DNA from: Diplolepis rosae
Taxonomy: Eukaryota > Arthropoda > Insecta > Hymenoptera > Diplolepididae
Length of the DNA: 64,000 nt
Direction of reading: 5' to 3'
NCBI GenBank assembly: GCA_030998225.1
Contig: JAPYXD010000555.1
Coordinates: 5,146,001 to 5,210,000 of the forward strand
Shown in pieces: positions 56,007-64,000 of this stretch; the stretch's first letter is position 1; each line of letters starts with the position of its first letter. Under the pieces are notes generated by a model. That model ran no database searches. It saw nothing but the letters and a program-made list of their open reading frames with translations, and was not told where the DNA came from. The position numbers and the translations under genes were made by a program.

Positions 56007-56652
56007 GGTAGTACGATCACGAAAATTAGACCTCAGGCTAAAATAGATAATTTTGCTTTCAAGAATAGCAATATTATTTTTGAAGGGCTAATTTGAAACA
56101 GAAAAGATTATTTTTCATGAAAAAAATTTGAAACACAAAAAAATAATGTAATAATAACTTATTTTCTTATCACTTCGAGCCAAATTATTAAAAATGATGC
56201 GATTATAATAAATCACGGTTCGTTTTTTTAGGAAAAAGATTCTATACAACTTGACCGTTTCCGATTTTTGAAAATGAAATCTTTAATGGCTGAAATTATA
56301 AAAAAACAATTTTTCAAAACAAAATCTTTATAAACAAATTGCTGTATTTGATAATAATTAATTCAATTTCAAAAATAGGAAACGGTCAAGTTGTAGAGAA
56401 TCTCTTTTCTAAAAAAATGAACCATAATTTATTAGAATCGCATCATTTTCAAAAATTTGACTCGAAGCGATAAGAAAATAAGTTTGGGCAAAAATAAAAT
56501 TTATTAATAACATTATTTTTTTGTGTTTCAAATTTTTTTCATGAAAAATAATCTTTTCTCATTCAAATTGGCCCTTCAATAATAATATTGCTATTCTTGA
56601 AAGAAAAATTATCTATTTTTGCCTGAGGTCTAATTTTCGTGATCGTACTACC
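56007..56652. mobile_element. Long palindromic TTAA element GGTAGTA, copy B (complete)
   Basis: 646 bp, ends GGTAGTACGATCACGAAAAT and its exact inverse, TTAA on both sides. The arms are about 300 bp, so nearly the whole element is one hairpin. No coding capacity. TTAA targeting suggests a piggyBac- or Kolobok-type helper. Confidence 0.9.
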
Positions 56653-57469
56653 TTAAGGAAACGATTTTGCAGAACAACGCTTATTTCGTATCTCACATAT
56701 TTTGGTGAAAAAAATCGAATTTTTTTAATATTAAAAATCAAAACATAAAATATACATCCTGTCGAGAAATTTCTTAATAAGAATGTGTAGACCTCATTTA
56801 GGCAAATAATTTTTCATCTAAACTTTTTTATGTATCTCATATATTTTGTCTAAAAAATGGAATTATTGAATTTTAATCGTATTTTTTGGAATTGAAACGA
56901 AAAATATATGTTTTTTCATAAACTGTGTAAGACAAAACTTGTAGATCTTTTTGAAACGAACAACTTTGTATTCTTACGTTTTTTTCGTATTTCACATATT
57001 ATTGTTAAAAAATTGAATTTTGGATTTTCAATAGATTATTTTTGAATTAAAAAAAAAAATATGCATCTTATGAAAAAATGTTACAATTCAAATTTGTAGG
57101 TCTTTATGTAGAAAATAATACTGTATCATAACGTTTTTTCGTATCTCGTATAATTTAACTGGAAAATGGAATTTTGATATTGACTTTTTTCGAATTTGAA
57201 TATGCTGTAACATTTCTAATTTTGATTTAATCAAAAAACGTTATCAGGATAATTTTCAGAGATTTATGAGAACTATCTAAAACCAGTATTAAAATTTTTA
57301 ATTTTTTCAAAAAATTATTTTCAAAAACAGAAAAGTAGTGCTCAATCCCTCAATTTTGATTGGATGTGGCAGGTTAACGAACTTGTCCTTACTTTTTCGG
57401 CTCCGATAAAGTGTACCAAAGCTCAATTCAATCTGATAATTCTATCGAGAGTTATGCCGCACACGACCT

Positions 57470-57501
<32 letters not shown>
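57470..57501 (+). repeat. ACAG microsatellite
   Basis: About eight ACAG units in a row ending the repeat region. Confidence 0.85.
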
Positions 57502-57502
<1 letters not shown>

Positions 57503-57564
57503 GAATAAGTGGTAAAAATTTCAAAGGCCTGTGTCTTACACTTTAGATTTTATTCAAACATATG

Positions 57565-57950
57565 TTTTTCGAGGAAAATGAATCTTCACAAGTTTAACGT
57601 TCCCAATTTTTGGAAAAAAATTCTTTAATGGTAAAAACAATTAAAAATCAATTTTCCAAAACAGAATTTCCATAAACAAATTGCTGAATTTGGCAATAAT
57701 TTATTCATTTTAGAAAATTGGAAACGGTTTGGTTGTAGAGAATCTTTTTCCTGAAAAATGATCCGTAATTTATTAGAATCACATCATTTTTTAAAATTTG
57801 GTATGAAGCAATAAGAAAAAATTTCGGGTAAAAAGAAAATTTGTTAAATCCATTATTTTTCTGCATTTTAATTATTTTCATGATAAATGATCTCTTTTCT
57901 TTCAAATTAGCCCTTTAATAATATTATTGCTATTCTTGAAAGCAAAATCT
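57565..57950. repeat. Half copy of the GGTAGTA hairpin
   Basis: Right half only: GGAAACGG, GTTGTAGAGAATCTTTTTC, TTATTAGAATCACATCATTT and TATTGCTATTCTTGAAAGCA in the family order. No terminal TTAA. Confidence 0.65.
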
Positions 57951-57954
57951 TATT

Positions 57955-58290
57955 GATTTTGGGTTTCTACATTTTTGTGTCTAAAAAAGTAGATAAAATT
58001 TTGTTTTAAAAATTTATGGAAATGGCAGAAAAAATAGAAGCGGACCTAGATAAACTACTTTTGGTTTCAAAAATGAAAAACAAGTTCAATTTCACAAAAT
58101 ATATCAAAAAAATTTTTTCATTATTAAAACCAAAAGTAGTCTATCTACGTCCGTTTTTATGTTCTCTGCCATTTCCCAAATTTTGGAAACAAAATTTTAT
58201 GTATTTTTCGGACACAACGATGTAAAAACGGGACCACATTGTTCACACGAAATTCCTAATTTTCTCAAGTATTACATGCCCTTAAGTAAA
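57955..58290. repeat. Palindromic repeat, best-preserved copy
   Basis: AAGCGGACCTAGATAAACTA and CTTTTGGTTTCAAAAATG are inverted at 58125-58200 (TAGTCTATCTACGTCCG). It ends TTCTCAAGTATTACATGCCC then TTAAG. It defines the family seen at 13.4, 15.4 and 18.9 kb. Confidence 0.65.
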
Positions 58291-58329
58291 TTTTTTCATT
58301 TTTTTCTCGCATTATCTAACATTACAATT

Positions 58330-58650
58330 GTAATAATTCCCCCTACCGTCTTTTTGTTATTTATGTACTCGCATTTACATTTTCAGTTACACTTGTACAT
58401 AAATGTGGTCTAGTTTATTTTAGCTTATGTATTTTGAAAGTTTATGTGCTAGTATTAAATATTATTTCTTAACAATTTTGATATCTTCTTATAAAATTCT
58501 TTCTGTATGATTTTATGTAAATTTCCTCCTGTTTTTATGTTTTTCATAGTAATAAAATTGTACTCAAAAATAGGGCTCATATGTGTAATATTTACTAGTT
58601 ACGTTTTTTCATATTTTAGAACTAAAGATCACTGATGACGTACCAAATGA
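58330..58650. repeat. Reversed fragment of the hammerhead-bearing element
   Basis: Colinear, on the opposite strand, with about 20840-21100: TTTAGAACTAAAGATCACTG, AATATTTACTAGTT, TTGTACTCAAAAAT, ATTTTATGTAAATTT and ACTTGTACATAAATGTGG. It ends in GATCACTGATGACGTACC, where the hammerhead core (CTGATGA) survives but the rest is lost. Confidence 0.6.
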
Positions 58651-59547
58651 TAAAAAATGCATCACAGTGCGGTACACTTTAAAAATGTAAAGTAATGTTT
58701 CAAAATGTAGGCCAAAAATTATTACCATAATATTGAATGATCTTCAACTTGTCAATATGTCCCAACTTTTCTCAAAAGTTGAATAAAGTTTCTTGAACTA
58801 TTTTTTCCCATGTGCATTTCATTCACGAAACATAGCCCTTGAATTTTTAATCTAAAGAACTAACTAAATTATTTAATTGTTCCAAATAGTTAGTGTCGCT
58901 AGAAAGTCGTTGTAGAATAGTCGAATAAGTAAGATAACTTCCTCGCGAGTAGAGAAATCTCACTTAAGGGAGTTACTCAGGATGAAGAATTAACGAACAG
59001 AAAAATCTTAAACTTTGCAGAGCGTTAGAATATAATTAAAAAATTATCCGTACGAAATTTCAAGGTCTGAGGTGGGTTTTTTAGTGAGATATTCATATTT
59101 CTATTTTGCGCCACTCTAGTTGATTCAACATGGGCTCTTATGAGAAATCGCGGAGTTTATCGTGTATTATCATTGATATCTTTTCAACTGACGAACAGAT
59201 CATAACGAGATTTGAACAGTAGAAAAATAAGATATTCAGGAATAGTTATCAAATTTAATAACATTCAGAGGCGGGTTCTAAAAGTAATAACAAATACGAT
59301 GAAGATTGGAAATTGCTGTGATTTTGGTCTTTGGTTAGGTATGTGGCAACGTCGCATTCGTAGGTTACGTGCGCGAAATTCGAAATGTATGCGTTATAAG
59401 TATTCAGCAGCTCGTCCCAACTGGTCATTAAAATTTGTTATGAAAATCATGCTTTTAATAAATGAAATATAACATATTAATTATTCGTATGATAAATAAA
59501 CGAATTAAGTACATACAAACAACTTTATTTACATACATATCATAATA

Positions 59548-60091
59548 CATTCGAGATTCCCTGTAACGTAAAGCTCGAGCATCGGAAACCTCTCTGTAAC
59601 AAACGCGAGAGGGATCCCCTCCATATCCTACTTGTTTCTAAGCACTGTTATGCGCATTATATAATGCGCGCAGTCTGTCTGTCAGTGAGGCTATGTGAAT
59701 AATATATTTACATAGTTAAAACGGTATAAAAAAGATTTCTGTGAGTATTGAAGACGGAATTAACTTATTTGACGGTATGTACTCAAAATACTAAAAATAT
59801 AATAATATAATAATAAAAATATTTATGCTGATATCAGGTGTATTTTTAAATATTTTCAGAAAAAAAGAAATTACACTATCAAGTAATTTTTCAATAATTG
59901 ACAAATAATTTTCTCATTAATTTGTGATAAAAGCCATCAAACTCATTGATTACTTTTTAAAATTCGAGCGCGCTTCATTCCGTAGTAGTGGGGGAAGAGG
60001 GGTCGATCGTCTGCTCGTTATAGGGAGGCGTGACGCGCTTGTTACAGAGAGGTTTCGTTACAGGGAATTTCGTTATAGGGAATCTCGAGTG
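59548..60091. mobile_element. Pogo/Tigger-like MITE
   Basis: 544 bp, ends CATTCGAGATTCCCTGTAAC and the inverse CGTTATAGGGAATCTCGAGTG, TA on both sides. Inner subterminal pairs (CTCTCTGTAACAAACGCG with GCGCTTGTTACAGAGAG) extend the hairpin. A 79-codon frame (59924-60163) lies across the right arm and is not a gene. Confidence 0.85.
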
Positions 60092-60267
60092 TACGTTGTA
60101 CGTAAAATCTTTCTCAATGACATACTAAATTTGTCTTATTTTCACAGTCTTGAATCGATATAACAATTTTTCAATACTTATCTATTATCATCACAATCGT
60201 TCATTAATTATTATTTAGAATATTTGATACATATACAATAAATATGTACCAACTAAACTAAAGTAAA

Positions 60268-60600
60268 TTAGTATTTTGTTTTCAAATAATCACAGATTTT
60301 ATTTTTAACCTTCCTATTATTTGTCACACGAACTTTTCCGTTTTTATCAGCACTAAACAAACGAGATAATCCATCAAAACCATGTTCTTTGTATGCATCG
60401 ATAACCATAGCTACTGTGATGTCAGAGGCAATCATTTTTTTCCTCATTTGGATGGATGTGCAGCTTTCTAATTCATTGTATAATATCATGTCTGAGAAAC
60501 ATTTTTTAGGTACTGACGTGACCATATGTGCGACTGTACACCTCTGTGCACACGAACAAACAAGATGCGACGTTGCCAGATCAAGTACTACTGTAGTCAA
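60268..60600 (-). CDS. Unidentified 110-codon frame inside the TTAA element
   Basis: The translation has ordinary amino-acid usage (SVPKKCFSDMILYNELESC, IDAYKEHGFDGLSRLFSAD, GKVRVTNNRKVKNKI) and no low complexity. It ends at TAA 60268, close to an AATAAA-like stretch, so it may be the last exon of a transposon or captured gene. A CACAG/AGGTG acceptor-like site lies near 60543. The Lys/Arg-rich C-terminus might bind nucleic acid, but no domain is recognised. Confidence 0.35.
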   Translation of the reverse strand: MTTVVLDLATSHLVCSCAQRCTVAHMVTSVPKKCFSDMILYNELESCTSIQMRKKMIASDITVAMVIDAYKEHGFDGLSRLFSADKNGKVRVTNNRKVKNKICDYLKTKY

Positions 60601-60731
60601 CCTGCGTGTTTAACCCTGTTTTGACTAGGCGGGTAGGTGAGTAACTCCCTTAGTAATTCAGCCAACTATAAAGTATGCGGAGACGTATAGGACTTATCAA
60701 GTTGGTGCGTTCCTGTAAAGCCAATAATTAA

Positions 60732-61855
60732 GGTAGTTTTAATCCACGAAAATTAGACCTCAGGCAAAAATAGATAATTTTGCTTTCAAGAACAGCAATA
60801 TTATTATTAAAGGGCTATTTTTAAAGAGAAAAGATTATTTTACATTAAAAAAAATTTGAAACACAGAAAAATAATTTTATTTATAAATTTTATTTCTGAC
60901 CCAACTATTTTTCTTATCGCTTCTTACCAAATTTTAAAAAATTATGCGATTCTAATAAATCATGAATCATTTTTTTAGAGAAAAGATTTCCCACAACTTC
61001 ACCATTTCTGATTTTTAAAAATAAATTCTTTAATGGCTAAAACCATTAAAAAAACATTTTCCAAAATGAAATTTTTATAAAAAAATTGCTGAATTTAATA
61101 ATAATTTATGCTTAATTATTATAAAAATTATAAAAATATAAAAAATTATTATATAATTTTGCTTTCAAGAATAGCAATATTATTATTGAAGAGCTATTTT
61201 TAAAGAGAAAAGATTATTTTACATGAAAAAAATTTGAAACACAGAAAAATAATTTTATTAATAAATTTTATTTTTGACCCAACTTTTTTTCTTATCGCTT
61301 CTTACCAAATTTTAAAAATTATCCGATTCTAATAAATCATGAATAATTTTTTCAGAGAAATGATTTCCCACAACTTCACCGTTTCTGATTTTTAAAAATA
61401 AATTCTTTAATGGCTGAAACCATTAAAAAAACATTTTCCAAAACGAAATTTTTATAAACAAATTGCTGAATTTTATAATAATTTATGCTTAATTATTATA
61501 AAAATTATAAAAATATAAAAAATTATTACATAATTTTGCTTTCAAGAATAGCAATATTATTATTGAAGGGCTATTTTTAAAGAGAAAAGATTATTTTACA
61601 TGAAAAAATTGGAAATGGTTAAGTTGTAGGGAATCTTTTTCTTGAAAAAGTGATTTGTAGTTTATTAAAATCGCATAATTTTCATTAAAGTTTGTAAGAA
61701 GCGATAAGAAAAAAAGTTGGGGCAAAAATAAAATTTATTAATAAAATTATTTTTCTGCATTTCAAATTTTTTTCATTGAAATTAATCTTTTCTCTTATTA
61801 TATATAATAATATTGCTATTCTTGAAAGCAAAATTATCTATTCTTGCCTACTACC
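60732..61855. mobile_element. Long palindromic TTAA element GGTAGTA, copy D with internal duplication
   Basis: TTAA at both ends (60728-60731, 61856-61859). The left arm is repeated. A unit of about 380 bp starting GCTTTCAAGAA(C/T)AGCAATA occurs at about 60780, 61159 and 61538, the third cut short, followed by a single right arm. Units agree at over 90%. Confidence 0.8.
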
Positions 61856-61862
61856 TTAAGAT

Positions 61863-62300
61863 GAAGTTACGATTAGCAACGATGTCTTCGTTTTCGTAGA
61901 GCTTTCGATTGGGTTAGATTATTTAAAAATGAAAATGAATATTCCAGTGAAGTCGGAAGCGAATGGAGTATCATAAATTCTCACGTAAAGCGGACGTCGA
62001 TATTGAGCAAAGCGTTAGTGCTCAGTGGGCGGCCATATTGGATCGTGATATGGGCCCGCAATTAAGGCCGAGTAGGCCACCCGGACGAAGCGAGCGCGAT
62101 AAGATGAGCTTGCCGTACCGCGTCTCAGGGCTAAACTTGACCTCCTGCCCCGACTGCTATACATCCTAAAGTACGGTACTCTATAGAAGGTTAGGTCACG
62201 ATTGAGTGCCGATTGGGTGGGCCTAATAACTACGGATTATATGCACAACTCGAACCTTGAGAACCCCAACAAATCTACTTCTAAATCAAAGATTTAATTC
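61863..62300. other. Single-copy island of higher GC
   Basis: Directly follows a TTAA element. Base composition is balanced, with GGGCGGCCATATTGGATCG and GGCCACCCGGACGAAGCG. A 68-codon plus-strand frame (61963-62169) is open but has no known domain and an ATG in weak context. Possible host exon or regulatory sequence. Confidence 0.3.
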
Positions 62301-63134
62301 AACTTACCTTTTCTCTCACTCAATTAATTGCCTTCAAGGTCATCAGAAATAGATTCAAACTTTGAGAGCAAATTCTTTTAATCTTACAAATTTCGATTTT
62401 TTTTGCAATCATTGATTAAGGGCCATCTATGAATTACGTAATACATTTTTTGCCGATTTTTGACCCAATTCACGTGTTAGGTGACTTTCTAAATATATTT
62501 TTATTATACGATTTTTGCAGTTTGAAGACTAAATAATGAGGCACATAATTAATCATATTACTTGAAAGGATTAGCTAACCCTTTTAGTCACAATTTTTGG
62601 AAAAACAGAAAAAAAAAATTTTTTACTCATTTTCATGAAGTGGGCTTTATTTAGATTGTTTTAATCCAATTTGGATAAAACATGTACTTTTCTATTCTTT
62701 AATAAATCATATTTCTATTGTATATTTTTTTTATTCTATAATTTTATTTTATTTATTTTACTAGTAGAAATCCATGATTGCATTTCATCATGAACTCTTT
62801 TCTGTAGAGGAAATGTAACTAAAGGGTTTGAATTTGATAAAATGAATAAAACATAAATTATATCTGAGATGAAAAGTAAAAAATTTCAATATTTGAAATA
62901 GTGTCGATTTAACACCTTTCCGATCTAAGAGATCGTAACATTTTCCAAAACTTCAGACAGATTTGCGTTCATAAAATTTAGAAAATAATTATTCCAGGAT
63001 ATAATTCTGCATAGGAAAGAGAGCTCATTTTTTCACACATGAAAAAATAATTCATAGGTACTAATTTGATATATTCCATAGAAACATCTCCAACGGTAAA
63101 ATGATATTTTACAATTATGTTGATAAGTTTATTC
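62301..63134. other. No gene recognised
   Basis: AT-rich; no TIR pair or tandem array seen. Confidence 0.4.
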
Positions 63135-63235
63135 AGAGCTGGCTCTACCATATAGGCGAAATAGGCAACCGCCTGGGGCGGAAAAATTTAGGGGGCGGCA
63201 GACTCGGGGTGAAATTTTTATTTTAATAACGAGAA
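63135..63235. mobile_element. Possible hAT-type left end
   Basis: CAGAGCTGGCTCTACC then GCAACCGCCTGGGGCGG looks like a hAT terminus (CAG.G start, GC-rich subterminal block). No matching right end or 8-bp duplication was found, so it is a fragment at best. Confidence 0.35.
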
Positions 63236-63589
63236 ATCGATGGAAAACATAAAAAATATCCATTTCTTAATTTAAATTTACCGCAAAAAATGAAAGCGCT
63301 GCCTAGTGACCAATTAATGAAATGCTATTTATGTTATCCATACATACAGAAGTGCATATGCACTGAGAAAACTGGAGTGCACAGTGGGTCCACTCATATA
63401 GGAGAAAAGGGGAACGAATTGTAGTGTTTGCTATCAACAAGTGGTGGCGCTACTGTCGCTACCGATGTTCTTTTTAATCTATTGTAACCATAGCAACCAT
63501 AGTTTGATATTCTTTTGATAAAATCAGATGGTGTGAATCATTGATTTATGTTTAAAAAATGTCCGCTCTTTAGAATATACCTAGTAACA

Positions 63590-63759
63590 AGGTGGGCATT
63601 AAATGGCATTAAAATGTCAAAATCTGAAAATAAATGGAATCGAGAAAGGAACTTTTGAATGTATTTTAATTCCTAGGCATTAAAAGGCATTCAAAATTTT
63701 CATTCTCGATTCTGTTTTTTTCAGATTTTAACATTACAATGTCATTCAATGCCCACCTT
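63590..63759. mobile_element. Small hairpin MITE AAGGTGGGCATT
   Basis: AAGGTGGGCATTAAATGGCA then AAAATCTGAAAA and GAATCGAGAA are mirrored after a short centre, ending ATTCAATGCCCACCTT. 170 bp. No clear target duplication. Confidence 0.8.
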
Positions 63760-63763
63760 CTTA

Positions 63764-63765
<2 letters not shown>

Positions 63766-63795
<30 letters not shown>

Positions 63796-63796
63796 T
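63766..63796 (+). repeat. TAA microsatellite
   Basis: About ten ATA/TAA units directly after the hairpin MITE, continuing into TATACATATATATG. Confidence 0.8.
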
Positions 63797-64000
63797 ACAT
63801 ATATATGTACATATACTATAATAATATAATAGTTCTTGCTATCAAAACTTGGCGGCGCTGATGCTCATTTTTCCTTTTTTTAGTACCCTCCTAAAGTACA
63901 TGGTAGTGGACGCACTGTGCTGGAGTGTCAACCTGAACATTTGGAGGGTGAAGCAGACTATATTTGAGGTTAAACTATAGGACAGCCTTCTAGATAGTGT

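Larger units (their letters stand above)
55590..57510. repeat. Dispersed repeat with CTCGCTTCGCGCTC tracts
   Basis: Opens with GC-rich CGCTTCGCGC direct repeats (55578-55690, again near 55886). It continues through blocks matching 660-1365 (TTTATTTCT.ATAAT, TTTCGTATCTC.) and ends in an ACAG microsatellite. A TTAA hairpin (56007-56652) is inserted. Confidence 0.5.
58967..60649. mobile_element. TTAA element GGGAGTTACTCA with a residual ORF
   Basis: Ends GGGAGTTACTCA and TGAGTAACTCCC are perfect inverses. The left flank is TTAA, the right TTAG (one change). The 1.7 kb contain a pogo-like MITE (59548-60091) and a 110-codon minus-strand frame (60268-60600). It could be a decayed Kolobok- or piggyBac-class element; the protein remnant does not decide. 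Confidence 0.7.

Noticed and set aside
57364..57546. 60-codon frame with a QTDR repeat
   Set aside because: It is the translation of the ACAG microsatellite.
59924..60163. 79-codon Arg-rich frame
   Set aside because: It lies across the right arm of the pogo-like MITE, and its content comes from the terminal repeats.

Overview
The window looks like AT-rich, repeat-dense insect chromosomal DNA. The evidence is spliced genes with GT/AG introns, an insect Tret1-type sugar transporter, many mariner copies, THAP-domain sequence, and dozens of TA- or TTAA-flanked inverted-repeat elements. A hymenopteran or similar insect is plausible, but nothing in the sequence fixes the order. No bacterial operons, CRISPR array, rRNA or functional tRNA gene was seen. 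All coordinates come from reading by eye, without alignment software.

Host genes are few. On the minus strand, 5369-10017 holds the last four exons of a spliced gene whose splice phases all agree. It encodes a beta-rich C-terminus that I could not assign to a family, and two dead mariners sit in its 3-kb intron. Also on the minus strand, 33871-35192 is the large 3' exon of a facilitated-trehalose/sugar transporter of the major facilitator superfamily. Its upstream side is interrupted by a mariner 130 bp from the exon. At 13085-13333 a plus-strand exon encodes a THAP zinc-finger domain with one zinc ligand mutated. A few GC-richer islands (46.8, 50.6 and 61.9 kb) may be host regulatory or exon sequence, but I cannot assign them.

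The rest is layered mobile DNA. Recognisable transposase relics are mariner copies at 4.5, 6.9, 8.3, 12.0, 28.3, 29.2, 35.3 and 38.4 kb. There is also a Tc1/mariner-like DDE element at 16.3-18.9 kb and a DD41D-type element at 30.2-31.1 kb that sits inside another mariner. Every one carries stops, frameshifts or internal deletions, so any movement must be driven from elsewhere.

Non-autonomous families include five copies of a MITE packed with TCACTGATT/AATCAGTGA repeats (2.0, 44.2, 46.4, 48.9, 53.9 kb) and several TTAA-flanked families (10.9, 32.5, 47.2, 49.9, 55.3, 56.0, 59.0, 60.7 kb). Others are long hairpins (0.2, 36.9, 40.2, 40.5 kb), a 1.4-kb foldback element (19.2-20.6 kb), a hAT MITE with a perfect 8-bp duplication (52.5 kb) and tRNA-derived SINE heads (24.4, 41.4 kb).

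The most intriguing signal is a set of hammerhead-ribozyme-like cores. Two are in inverted orientation in the arms of a roughly 1.25-kb element (20.66-21.91 kb); others are at 31.48 and 41.1 kb, with a decayed fifth at 58.6 kb. They resemble the ribozymes carried by Penelope-like retroelements, but no reverse transcriptase is present here.
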